NCBI RefSeq assembly: GCF_014651835.1
Contig: NZ_BMXQ01000002.1
Coordinates: 310,001 to 374,000, forward strand
Direction of reading: 5' to 3'
DNA from: Pigmentiphaga litoralis
GTDB lineage: Bacteria; Pseudomonadota; Gammaproteobacteria; Burkholderiales; Burkholderiaceae_B
Length of the DNA stretch: 64,000 nt
Shown here: positions 1 through 7,196 of the stretch, one piece after another
Position numbering within the stretch: position 1 is the stretch's first letter
Layout of the letters: each line of letters starts with the position of its first letter
Notes under the pieces: model-generated
Databases searched by the model: none
Told to the model about the DNA's origin: nothing
What the model saw: only the letters and a program-made list of their open reading frames with translations
Program-made: the position numbers and the translations under genes

Positions 1-961
1 GCTTGCGCACGGCCGGGTCCGACAACGCCGCCTTGATGGCCGCAGACATCTTGTCGATGATGGCCGGATCGGTGCCCGCCGGCGCCGCCATGCCCCACCA
101 ATTGCCGGTCAGCAGGTCCGGCAGGCCTTGCTCGCGCGTGGTCGGCACATCGGGCAGGATGGCCAGCCGCTGATCGCTCGCCACCGCCAGCGCCTTCAAC
201 TTGCCGCCCGCCACGTTGCCCGCCACCGAACTGAACGCCGTGATGTACAGCTGGATCTCGCTGCCCAGCAGCCCCGCCACGGCGGGTGGCGAACCGCGAT
301 AGGGCACGTGCGTCAGTTGCACCTTGGCCAGCTGGCTATACAGCTCGCCGGCCAGGTGCGGGGGCGTGCCATTGCCGGGCGATCCGTAGTTGAGTTTGGA
401 CGGACTTTGCCGCGCCATCTCGGTGAAATCCTTGAGCGTGCTCACGGGCAGCGTGCTGTTGACGATCATGACCGACGGCGCATTGCTCAGCAGCGCCACC
501 GGCATCAGGTCCTTGAGCGGATCGAAGCGCATGTTCCGGAACAGGAACTGGTTCGTGACGAAGTTGTTGGTCGCGCCCAGCAGGAAGGTATAGCCATCGG
601 GCTGCGCACGCACGACCTCGTCGGCGCCGATGTTGCCCGACGCGCCGCTTTTGTTGTCGATCAAAAAACGAACGCCAAACTGCTTTTCCAGCTGCGGCTG
701 GATGAAGCGGAAGGTGATGTCGCCGGTGTTGCCGGGCGCGTACGGCACCACGATACGGATCGGGCGGGACGGCCAGGGTTCGGCGGCGAAAGCGGGGGCC
801 GTCAACGCGCCGGCTGTGGCGAACGTGGCCGCGGCGGTCAACAGGTTGGCGAACACGGTTGCAGCGATCGACGCGGTCGCCGCATTTCCGGTGCGCAACG
901 GGGGCATGCATGATGCGCCGGGTGCGGCAGATGTGGCAGATGCGGCAGATGAGTCAGTCAT
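1..961 (-). CDS. Bug-family tripartite tricarboxylate transporter receptor, C-terminus cut off
   Basis: Periplasmic solute-binding receptor of the TTT/Bug family, which captures carboxylates or related small acids. The frame reads from an ATG at 961; its first bases overlap the stop of the upstream amidohydrolase (ATGACTGA), so translation is probably coupled. A second in-frame ATG at 907 starts closer to the hydrophobic signal peptide that ends in a PAFAAEPW-type cleavage site. The mature start PSRPIRIVVPYAPGN is the family signature. The last codons in the window (region IDKMSAAIKAALSDPAVRK) match the usual C-terminal lobe, so only some 20-40 residues are missing beyond the window. No TctA/TctB membrane genes are nearby, which is normal for the many orphan Bug receptors of this lineage. 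The ligand is unknown; the two hydrolases in the same operon suggest an amide or ester compound. Confidence 0.85.
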   Translation of the reverse strand, partial: MTDSSAASATSAAPGASCMPPLRTGNAATASIAATVFANLLTAAATFATAGALTAPAFAAEPWPSRPIRIVVPYAPGNTGDITFRFIQPQLEKQFGVRFLIDNKSGASGNIGADEVVRAQPDGYTFLLGATNNFVTNQFLFRNMRFDPLKDLMPVALLSNAPSVMIVNSTLPVSTLKDFTEMARQSPSKLNYGSPGNGTPPHLAGELYSQLAKVQLTHVPYRGSPPAVAGLLGSEIQLYITAFSSVAGNVAGGKLKALAVASDQRLAILPDVPTTREQGLPDLLTGNWWGMAAPAGTDPAIIDKMSAAIKAALSDPAVRK

Positions 962-2795
962 GCGTGAACTCCTGAGGTGGGTCGGCTGCGTGCAGGCGGC
1001 CGTCGATGATGAGGTGATCTGCCCGCAGGCCGGCAAGGGCTTCCGGCGCGCAGGTGAGCGGGTTGTCATTCAGGATGACCAGGTCGGCCAGCTTGCCGGG
1101 CGTGATGCTGCCGCGCGTGGACTCCTCATGCGTGAGCCACGCGCCACCCATCGTGGCAATCGTCAACGCTTCGGCCCGGCTGATGGCTTGATCCGGTGCG
1201 ACTGGGTTGCCGTTTCTTGATTGCCGTAGCACGGCATGGCTGATCGGCCCGAACAGCGACACCGGCAGGTTGTCGCTGCCGAAGGCGACGGGCACGCCGG
1301 CGTCCAGCAGACGGCGCAGCGGCACGATGTCGTTGACCGGGTTGTCGGGGTGGTGGATACCGGCGCCGTCATCAGCCGAACTCATTGCCCTGCGTTTGTC
1401 GACCCACCCATCGCCATCCTTGTAGATGTGCCGATTGGTATGCGTGGTGATGACCAGGCCCAGATCGTGGACTGTCGCAACCATCTCCCGTGTCAGCACG
1501 GGTTGATGGCCGAGCACCCATCGCAGGTCATCGATAGCGTGCACACCATGCGCGGCCTGAAACAGCGGCAGCAAGGTGGGCCAGATGCCGCAGACACGAA
1601 TGCCTTCGCGCGCCGCTTCGATCAACAGCGGTTGCAGCACGGCTTCGGGCAAGGCCGCGCCTGCCTGGAATCCTGCCCAGCCCGTGCACGGGTGATTGGA
1701 CGCACGCAGCGTGTTGTTCAGGGGGTCGGCGTCGATCTCGGCATACAGGCCTTGCAGTCGTACCCACGGGTGATCGGCATGACGGCGGCGCAGCCAGCTG
1801 CGCCAGTCGCGAAGCAGCTCGATGGCGGTGTCCGCGCCGCTGCGACTCGCGTGGCCGTTGCCTGCCATGCCCGGCCCGCTTGCTGCACCCGCTTCGCTTC
1901 CTGCACTGGCTTCGATACCCCATCGCGGGCTGAAGGTCAGTGTCGCGCGCACCGTCGCGGCGCCCTGGTTCGCCGCGTCGCGATAGGCCGCAATGACCTC
2001 ACCCGCCACGCCATGCCCTTCGAACACCGCCGTGGTGCCGACGGCGTTGTAGGCGCGCATGGCGCTGCGCAGGCCACTTGCGCGCTGCGCCGCGCTGAAG
2101 CCGGGCGCAACCCGCATCAGGCTGTGTTCGACAATCGGCACCAGGGTCGATTCGCTGAACGTACCATCGGGTTCGCCGCTGGCGTCGCGGCCCAGGGTGA
2201 TGTCCGGGCTGGGCGGCACGGTGTGCCGGTCGATGCCGGCCAGGCGCAGCGCCAGGGTGTTCGCGATCGACACCAGCGGCGCGCGGTTGCGCCAATAGCC
2301 CCAGATCGGGCGGATATAGACCGGGTGATCGGGACTGACGCGGTCCAGGTCGTGTCGGGTCGGATAGCGGCCTTCGCGCAGGCCGGCGGCGGGGTCGGGA
2401 TACTCGGGCGGCTCGCCGATCGGTTGCGTGACAATCCAGGTGCCCGGCGGGGTGCGGCGCACGTCGTGGGCGATGCGATCCAGGATGTCGTCGATGCACC
2501 GTGCGCCCTGCAAGGACGGCAGGTGTCGGCGCAAGCCTTCGCGGTCAAGGTGGGCATGGCCATCGGTCATGCCCGGGATGACGGTGCGGCCCGCCAGGTC
2601 CACGCGTTGGGTAGCGGGGGTGGCCAGTGCCGCCATATCTTCGTCGCGGCCGATGGCCAGGATGCGATTGCCGTGGATCGCGACGGCCTGGGCCACAGTA
2701 CCCGTGCCAGTACCGCCGCCGTCGCAGGCGATGACCGTGCCGCCGTGCAGCAGCAGGGTCGCATGGTCGGGCCGCGGCGCCGGCTTGGTCGTCAT
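954..2795 (-). CDS. Amidohydrolase family 3 (YtcJ-like) metal-dependent hydrolase
   Basis: Predicted cytoplasmic hydrolase of the amidohydrolase superfamily, YtcJ/amidohydrolase-3 branch, 613 aa (family usually 520-620). The N-terminal beta-sandwich (TLLLHGGTVIACDG) leads to VIPGMTDGHAHLD, which carries the H-x-H metal motif. Further along, THTNRH and GSDNLPVSLFGP in the C-terminal third fit the remaining metal and catalytic positions. The C-terminus ITPGKLADLVILNDNPLT is the standard closing sandwich strand. The start ATG overlaps the stop of the upstream alpha/beta hydrolase by 4 bp and its stop overlaps the next Bug start, so three genes form one tight operon. Substrates in this family are N-acyl amides, formamides and cyclic amides; the sequence does not say which. 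Somewhat longer than usual because of a Gly/Ala/Ser-rich stretch near residues 290-315. Confidence 0.85.
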   Translation of the reverse strand: MTTKPAPRPDHATLLLHGGTVIACDGGGTGTGTVAQAVAIHGNRILAIGRDEDMAALATPATQRVDLAGRTVIPGMTDGHAHLDREGLRRHLPSLQGARCIDDILDRIAHDVRRTPPGTWIVTQPIGEPPEYPDPAAGLREGRYPTRHDLDRVSPDHPVYIRPIWGYWRNRAPLVSIANTLALRLAGIDRHTVPPSPDITLGRDASGEPDGTFSESTLVPIVEHSLMRVAPGFSAAQRASGLRSAMRAYNAVGTTAVFEGHGVAGEVIAAYRDAANQGAATVRATLTFSPRWGIEASAGSEAGAASGPGMAGNGHASRSGADTAIELLRDWRSWLRRRHADHPWVRLQGLYAEIDADPLNNTLRASNHPCTGWAGFQAGAALPEAVLQPLLIEAAREGIRVCGIWPTLLPLFQAAHGVHAIDDLRWVLGHQPVLTREMVATVHDLGLVITTHTNRHIYKDGDGWVDKRRAMSSADDGAGIHHPDNPVNDIVPLRRLLDAGVPVAFGSDNLPVSLFGPISHAVLRQSRNGNPVAPDQAISRAEALTIATMGGAWLTHEESTRGSITPGKLADLVILNDNPLTCAPEALAGLRADHLIIDGRLHAADPPQEFTHD

Positions 2796-3799
2796 GGCTG
2801 GCGGTTCCTGTCGTCGCCGCTGCTGTCTGCGTCGCCGCTGCTGTCTGCGTCGCCGCTGCGGCTGCCAGGCCCGCCACCGTCGTCGCCGCCACTACCCGCG
2901 CTCCGCGTCAGCAAGGCCAGGGTGTCGCGGAACAGCTTGCTGCCTGGATCCGCCAGATCCAGGATCACATCGAAATGATGCCGGTCCGGCACGACATCGA
3001 AATCCGCCAGCATGTCGAAGTCACGCAGGCGGTCGGCCATGGCGCGGGCCTGTCGGCGGAATTCATCGGTGTCGCGTTCGGCCACGGCCACCACCACCGG
3101 GACACGCACCGTGGGTTCTGCATGGGCCAGCGAGTAGCTGCGGACATGCGCCGCATCGAGGTTCAGGCGTGTGTTGCGATACGACAGCCGCACGGGTTCC
3201 AGATCGCTCAGTCCACTGACCATCAGGGCGCCATGGAAGGGTGGGGTGGTCAACCCTTCGGCGGTCCAGTCGTGCGTCAGCGCCTGGCTGACCAGATGCG
3301 TCCCCGAGGAATGTCCGGCCAGAACGATACGTTGCGGGTCGCCGCCCTGCTCGGCAATGTGCGCGTGCACCCAGGCAATGCCGCGCCGCACGCTGGCCAC
3401 CATGTCGGCAAACGCCACGTCCGACGCGTCCGGGAAACCCAGGGCGACCCACATGCACCCATGATCGGCAAACGCCTGCGCACCGAAGGCGCTGTCTTCC
3501 TTTTCCTGCGTCAGCCACGCGCCACCGTGCACGAACAGCAGCACCGGCAGCAGGCCTGGCTGCAGTCCTTGCAACGCCGCGTCGCCCGACTTGGCGGGGC
3601 GAGGTGGCCCGTAGATGTCCAGGCGTTCCAGCGGATGCGGCCCCCAGGCAATATCGCGCGCGCCGGGCAGGCCCGCCGCCGCGGCGGACAGCGCCGTACC
3701 CTGCGCAAGCGTGTCGCGAAAGCCCGGACAGGCCAGCTGATTGTTGTACTGGGCGTCGAGCGCTTCCTGGGTATATCGATCGAAAACGAAGGCGGACAC
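2792..3799 (-). CDS. Alpha/beta hydrolase, kynurenine-formamidase/esterase-like
   Basis: Alpha/beta-hydrolase fold enzyme of 335 aa. An HGGAW oxyanion-hole motif lies near residue 90 and the nucleophile elbow GHSSG near residue 165; a late D and a DRHHFDV segment fit the acid and histidine of the triad. HGGxW plus a YNNQ-type N-terminus resembles kynurenine formamidase-like and carboxylesterase families. The start is GTG at 3799, preceded by AGGAG nine bases upstream. The gene overlaps the amidohydrolase by 4 bp (ATGA) and is first in the operon, divergent from the LysR gene. The last 20 or so residues are an odd, repetitive Gly-Asp-Ser tail encoded by an 18-bp tandem repeat, with no counterpart expected in the catalytic domain. 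An arylformamidase function is only an inference: no other kynurenine-pathway gene is near. Confidence 0.8.
   Translation of the reverse strand: MSAFVFDRYTQEALDAQYNNQLACPGFRDTLAQGTALSAAAAGLPGARDIAWGPHPLERLDIYGPPRPAKSGDAALQGLQPGLLPVLLFVHGGAWLTQEKEDSAFGAQAFADHGCMWVALGFPDASDVAFADMVASVRRGIAWVHAHIAEQGGDPQRIVLAGHSSGTHLVSQALTHDWTAEGLTTPPFHGALMVSGLSDLEPVRLSYRNTRLNLDAAHVRSYSLAHAEPTVRVPVVVAVAERDTDEFRRQARAMADRLRDFDMLADFDVVPDRHHFDVILDLADPGSKLFRDTLALLTRSAGSGGDDGGGPGSRSGDADSSGDADSSGDDRNRQP
2813..2858. repeat. 18-bp tandem repeat in the 3' end of the alpha/beta hydrolase gene
   Basis: The unit GTCGCCGCTGCTGTCTGC occurs twice perfectly (2813-2830, 2831-2848) with a partial third copy to 2858. On the coding (minus) strand it encodes a six-residue repeat of the type GDADSS at the extreme C-terminus. 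Being a multiple of three, copy-number change would lengthen or shorten the tail without a frameshift. Confidence 0.85.
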
Positions 3800-3863
3800 A
3801 GCGGGTGGCTCCTGATGCAGACCCCCAATCTACCAGCCGGCGCTGATTGAAAAAATTGAAATG

Positions 3864-3878
3864 TTCATATAGATTCAT
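3864..3878. promoter_or_regulatory. Candidate LysR-regulator binding site between divergent genes
   Basis: TTCATATAGATTCAT lies in the 105-bp intergenic region between the alpha/beta hydrolase (minus) and the LysR gene (plus), 26 bp before the LysR ATG. It matches 13 of 15 bases of TTCATATGGATCCAT, half of a 20-bp palindrome upstream of the second Bug gene (6774-6793). An ATTGAA/TTCAAT inverted pair (3855-3860, 3886-3891) surrounds it. The position fits an autoregulatory LysR operator; the assignment is inferred. Confidence 0.45.
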
Positions 3879-3904
3879 TCGATTCTTCAATACCGCAGGC
3901 CACC

Positions 3905-4810
3905 ATGTCGATCACGCTGCGTCAGCTCGAAGCCTTCGTGGCCGTCTGCAATGAGGGCAGCTTCAGCAAGGCCGCGCAGCGCATTCACATCTCGCAATCG
4001 GGGTTGAGCATCCTGGTGCGCGACCTGGAACAGAACCTGGACAGCCGCCTGTTCGACCGCAGCACGCGGCAGGTCACATTGACCGACGCAGGCCGCGAGT
4101 TCCGGGCGCCGGCTGCGCGCTTGCTGGCCGATCTGTCGAGCGCGGTCGGCAATGTCCGAGGCCTGGCGACACGTCAGCACGGCCACGTCACGGTGGCTGC
4201 GCCGCCCCTGCTGCTGGCACGGCTGCTGATCCCGGTGGCCGCGGATTTCCGGCGGCAATACCCCGACATTTCCATCACGCTGCTGGATATTCCGTCCGAG
4301 GCCATCCTGCCGCGGATCGCCAGTGCCGAGGTCGACATCGGCGTGGGCGCGTTTACCGATGACGATCACGACTGCGTGATCGAACCGCTGCTGGAAGGGC
4401 CGCTGGTGGTGCTGATGCCGCGCGATCATCCGTGCGCGCACAAGCGCACGGTCAAATGGGAAGCGCTGGCCACCTACCCGCTGGTGACACAGACACCCGA
4501 AAACAAATTCCGCGCCTTCCTTGACCGCACCTTCGCGCAGCTGGGCCTGACCCCCACGATCGCGATCGAAGTGGCGCAGCTGGCAACGGTCATCAGCCTG
4601 GTCGAAGCCGACTTTGGCATCGCGCTGTTGCCGCCCTATACCGCGCTGTTTCCGGCGGGTCGCAAGACGGTCGTGCGGCCGGTCAGTGCACCGGTCATCC
4701 CGACGCAGATCGTGCTGGCGCGCGACCGCTTCCGTTCGCCGTCGGCCGCGTCGCTTGCCTTCATGGAAGTGACCCGCCGCGCGGTAGCGCGCTGGCAGGC
4801 GCGGGTCTAG
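3905..4810 (+). CDS. LysR family transcriptional regulator
   Basis: LysR-type regulator of 301 aa, the usual length. The N-terminal winged helix-turn-helix occupies residues 1-60 (MSITLRQLEAFVAVCNEGSF, then AAQRIHISQSGLSILVRDLE), followed by the linker helix and a type-2 periplasmic-binding-like effector domain from about residue 90 (HVTVAAPPLLLARLLIPVAADF). It is transcribed away from the hydrolase/amidohydrolase/Bug operon, the classic arrangement for a LysR regulator of its divergent neighbour, and the two share a 105-bp promoter region with a palindrome-like site. A related site upstream of the Bug gene ending at 6621 suggests a second target. The inducer is unknown but is likely the compound taken up or hydrolysed by the operon. 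Confidence 0.93.
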   Translation: MSITLRQLEAFVAVCNEGSFSKAAQRIHISQSGLSILVRDLEQNLDSRLFDRSTRQVTLTDAGREFRAPAARLLADLSSAVGNVRGLATRQHGHVTVAAPPLLLARLLIPVAADFRRQYPDISITLLDIPSEAILPRIASAEVDIGVGAFTDDDHDCVIEPLLEGPLVVLMPRDHPCAHKRTVKWEALATYPLVTQTPENKFRAFLDRTFAQLGLTPTIAIEVAQLATVISLVEADFGIALLPPYTALFPAGRKTVVRPVSAPVIPTQIVLARDRFRSPSAASLAFMEVTRRAVARWQARV

Positions 4811-4881
4811 GTTGACTGCAAGGACCCGGATGCGCGACAGACAGGTCGCCACCAAGCCGGGATGCGCGGCAATGTGCGCCG

Positions 4882-5529
4882 TCAGGCCGCCGACTGGCTG
4901 TCCGGCAGCAGTGCCGACGCGATCGTGGCAGGCGTCTCGAACATGCAGGTGGGGCCCGATGTTTCCAGCGCCGCGGGCGTGGCGTAGCCCCAGGCGACCG
5001 CGCCAAAGTCGATCAACTCGGATCGCGCGGCTTCGCGGTCTCGCGTTTCGTCGCCAATGTAGATGGCCCGATTGGCCGGAATGCCACTGTGCAGCAGCAC
5101 CCGCCGCAGATGCGTGCGTTTGCCGAGCAAGGCCGCGCCGCATTCGTAGTGGCGGATCAGGGCGGACAACTCCGGTCCGAGTACCTGCCGTACGTTTTCC
5201 TGCGAATTGGAACTGACCACGGCCAGCACGATGCCGCTGTCCGCCAACTGGCGCAGCAGCGGCCCGATGCCGTCGAACAGGCGGATCGTCTGGATGTTGT
5301 CAGTCATGAGCCGCTTGTAGTGGTTGCCGACCTGCGGCAGTTTCCACAGGGGCAGGTCCACTTGCCGCAGCAGCGTCTTGATGTCATAGCCACGCACCTT
5401 GTCGAGATGCGCGGTGTCGATCGGACGAAAGCCATGGTGCGCCGCCAGGCGGTTCACCACGCTCACAAAGAAATCGAAGGAGTCGGCAAGCGTGCCGTCG
5501 AAGTCGAAGATCGCAAGGGAATACGTCAT
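4882..5529 (-). CDS. HAD-superfamily hydrolase, phosphoglycolate-phosphatase-like
   Basis: Cytoplasmic HAD phosphatase of 215 aa. Motif I is FDFDGTLADS near residue 8 (nucleophile and acid/base aspartates), motif II the VVSSNS segment near residue 105, and motif IV YIGDETRDREAA near residue 157. A helical cap of subclass I separates motifs I and II. The length and DGTLADSFDFF start resemble Gph/YjjG-type enzymes, but the substrate cannot be inferred. Convergent with the LysR gene and co-directional with the Bug gene upstream (5623-6621), though the roughly 90-bp gap leaves operon membership open. Confidence 0.85.
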   Translation of the reverse strand: MTYSLAIFDFDGTLADSFDFFVSVVNRLAAHHGFRPIDTAHLDKVRGYDIKTLLRQVDLPLWKLPQVGNHYKRLMTDNIQTIRLFDGIGPLLRQLADSGIVLAVVSSNSQENVRQVLGPELSALIRHYECGAALLGKRTHLRRVLLHSGIPANRAIYIGDETRDREAARSELIDFGAVAWGYATPAALETSGPTCMFETPATIASALLPDSQSAA

Positions 5530-5622
5530 CGGCGGGGCATCCTGGCGTGGGCAGCGCTGCGCTGCAACATTTCCATTATCCCCGACTCCCGGCGATGCCT
5601 GATGACGCAGGCCCGGACGGCC

Positions 5623-6621
5623 TCATTCCACCTGGATGTTCGCCTTCGTGATCGTCGACTGCCAGACCGCGGCTTCACGTGCGTTCTGCGCGGCGAATTC
5701 CGCGGGCGTGTTGCCGACACCGCTCAGGCCCAACTCGTTGAACTTCGCCACGATCTCGGGCGAAGCGACCGACGCTTTAACGGCCGCCGCGATCTTTTCC
5801 AGGATCGCCGGATCAGTGCCGACGGGGGCGGCCAGGCCCCACCAGTTGCCGGTGCGCAGTTCGGGCAGGCCTTGTTCCGCGGTGGTGGGCACGTTGGGCA
5901 GCGCGGCCAGGCGCTGCGTGTCGGCCACGGCCAGGGCCTTGAGCTTGCCCGCCGCCAGATGGCCGGCGACCGTGCTGATGCCGGCGCTGGCAAAAAAGAT
6001 CTGGACGTCGTTGGCCAGCAGCGCCTGCACCGCGGGGGGCGCGCCCCGGAAGGGCACGTGGACCATCTCGCTCTGGGTCATCTGCGCATACAGCACGCCG
6101 GTCAGGTGCGGCGGCGTGCCATTGCCGGGCGTGCCGAAGTTGAGCTTGCCGGGATTCGCCTTCGCGTATGCCGTCAGTTCACTGAGCGAATTCACCGGCA
6201 GCGAGGTGTTCACCACAACCACCGACGGCGCCAGGTTGACCTTGGTGATGGCCACCAGGTCTTTCAGCGGGTCATAGCGCAGCCCCTTCGTCAGGTACTG
6301 GTTCATGACGAAGTTGTTGGTCGCGCCCAGCAGCAGGGTGTAGCCATCGGGCGCCGCGCGCGCCACGTCTTCGGCGCCGATGTTGCCAGATGCCCCGCTC
6401 TTGTTGTCGATGTAGAAGCGCGCGCCCAGGCGCTTTTCCAGGTCGGCCTGGATCAGGCGAAAGGTCACGTCGCCCGCGTTGCCGGGCGCATAGGGCACGA
6501 CAAGGCGGATGTTCCGGCTGGGCCAGGCGTCGGCGGCATGCGCGGCATGGGTGGTCAGCAGGGCAGCGCCACAGACAAGGGCGAGGACGGCGCGGCGCGC
6601 TGGCGAAGAGAGAAGGTGCAT
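5623..6621 (-). CDS. Bug-family tripartite tricarboxylate transporter receptor
   Basis: Complete 332-aa periplasmic receptor of the TTT/Bug family. An N-terminal signal peptide (hydrophobic core LVCGAALLTTHAAHA) precedes the mature start AWPSRNIRLVVPYAPGNAGD. The two-lobed fold signatures are present: YIDNKSGASGNIGAEDVARA near residue 80 and the GTPGNGTPPHLTGVLYAQMT segment near residue 160, where the ligand carboxylate binds in this family. It closely resembles the partial Bug receptor at 1-961 (shared phrases such as DPLKDL and TNNFVMNQYL), so the two look like paralogues. The gene stands alone behind a long leader containing a 20-bp palindrome related to the LysR site at 3864. Ligand unknown. 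Confidence 0.93.
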   Translation of the reverse strand: MHLLSSPARRAVLALVCGAALLTTHAAHAADAWPSRNIRLVVPYAPGNAGDVTFRLIQADLEKRLGARFYIDNKSGASGNIGAEDVARAAPDGYTLLLGATNNFVMNQYLTKGLRYDPLKDLVAITKVNLAPSVVVVNTSLPVNSLSELTAYAKANPGKLNFGTPGNGTPPHLTGVLYAQMTQSEMVHVPFRGAPPAVQALLANDVQIFFASAGISTVAGHLAAGKLKALAVADTQRLAALPNVPTTAEQGLPELRTGNWWGLAAPVGTDPAILEKIAAAVKASVASPEIVAKFNELGLSGVGNTPAEFAAQNAREAAVWQSTITKANIQVE

Positions 6622-6773
6622 GACAGGTCTCGAGAGGCAGAAGGGATCTGGAATGTCTCGTGGATGGCCGGTTCACTAGCGCACACAACCGGCTCGACTC
6701 AACGCAGGGCACACAGATAGCAGGTACCTGACCGCAATCTATCAGTGGCCGACCCATATGCGTTATCGAAAAA

Positions 6774-6793
6774 TTCATATGGATCCATATGAA
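6774..6793. promoter_or_regulatory. 20-bp perfect palindrome upstream of the Bug gene
   Basis: TTCATATGGATCCATATGAA is a perfect 20-bp dyad about 150 bp before the Bug start at 6621. A further CATATG lies at 6755-6760. Half of it matches, with two differences, the site in front of the LysR gene (3864-3878). Best read as an operator for that LysR protein; no experiment is visible here. Confidence 0.55.
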
Positions 6794-6836
6794 AAGCCAA
6801 TGCGTCAACGAGGCCGGATAGTCGCAAGGTTGCGAT

Positions 6837-6874
6837 GACGTTACGTAACGTCGTATCGGCTGATACGTAACGTC
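6837..6874. promoter_or_regulatory. Palindrome plus repeated half-site, candidate upstream activator site
   Basis: GACGTTACGTAACGTC (6837-6852) is a perfect 16-bp palindrome. Its 11-bp arm TACGTAACGTC recurs at 6864-6874, exactly 22 bp downstream, on the same face of the helix, with GTATC/GATAC (6853-6857, 6862-6866) between. It lies about 170-210 bp before the sigma-54-type promoter at 7048 and so is well placed as an enhancer for an activator ATPase. It could instead control the Bug gene on the other strand. Confidence 0.5.
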
Positions 6875-7047
6875 CCGCCCGAAACAAGGGTAATCCCGGG
6901 CCCGGATTGGCTCCCTGCACGCACCGGCCATCCGGCGTCCAGAGCGCGCCAGCTCAACCATAAACGCAATGATTTCAATGACTTGCGCAGCGGTGGCAAG
7001 ACCTGATCCCTTCGTTGATCGATGCCTTGTGTCCTTGTGTCACCCGA

Positions 7048-7063
7048 TGGCACACCTTTTGCA
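7048..7063 (+). promoter_or_regulatory. Sigma-54-type promoter of the adhesin operon
   Basis: TGGCAC-N5-TTGCA matches the RpoN -24/-12 consensus with the GG and GC doublets at the required 12-bp separation. It lies 134 bp before the adhesin start on the same strand; transcription would begin near 7074. No convincing sigma-70 pair was seen closer to the gene. Confidence 0.6.
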
Positions 7064-7196
7064 AAAGTAGAGCCCACAAGCCATCGGCTCGCATGACCGG
7101 CGTTTTTGCAGCGCACGTGCGGCAGATGGATTCACAGGATCGTGGCTGCCGAACCGCGCGTGCGGACCGGCCGATGGGTTTCTCGGGGGATTGAAA

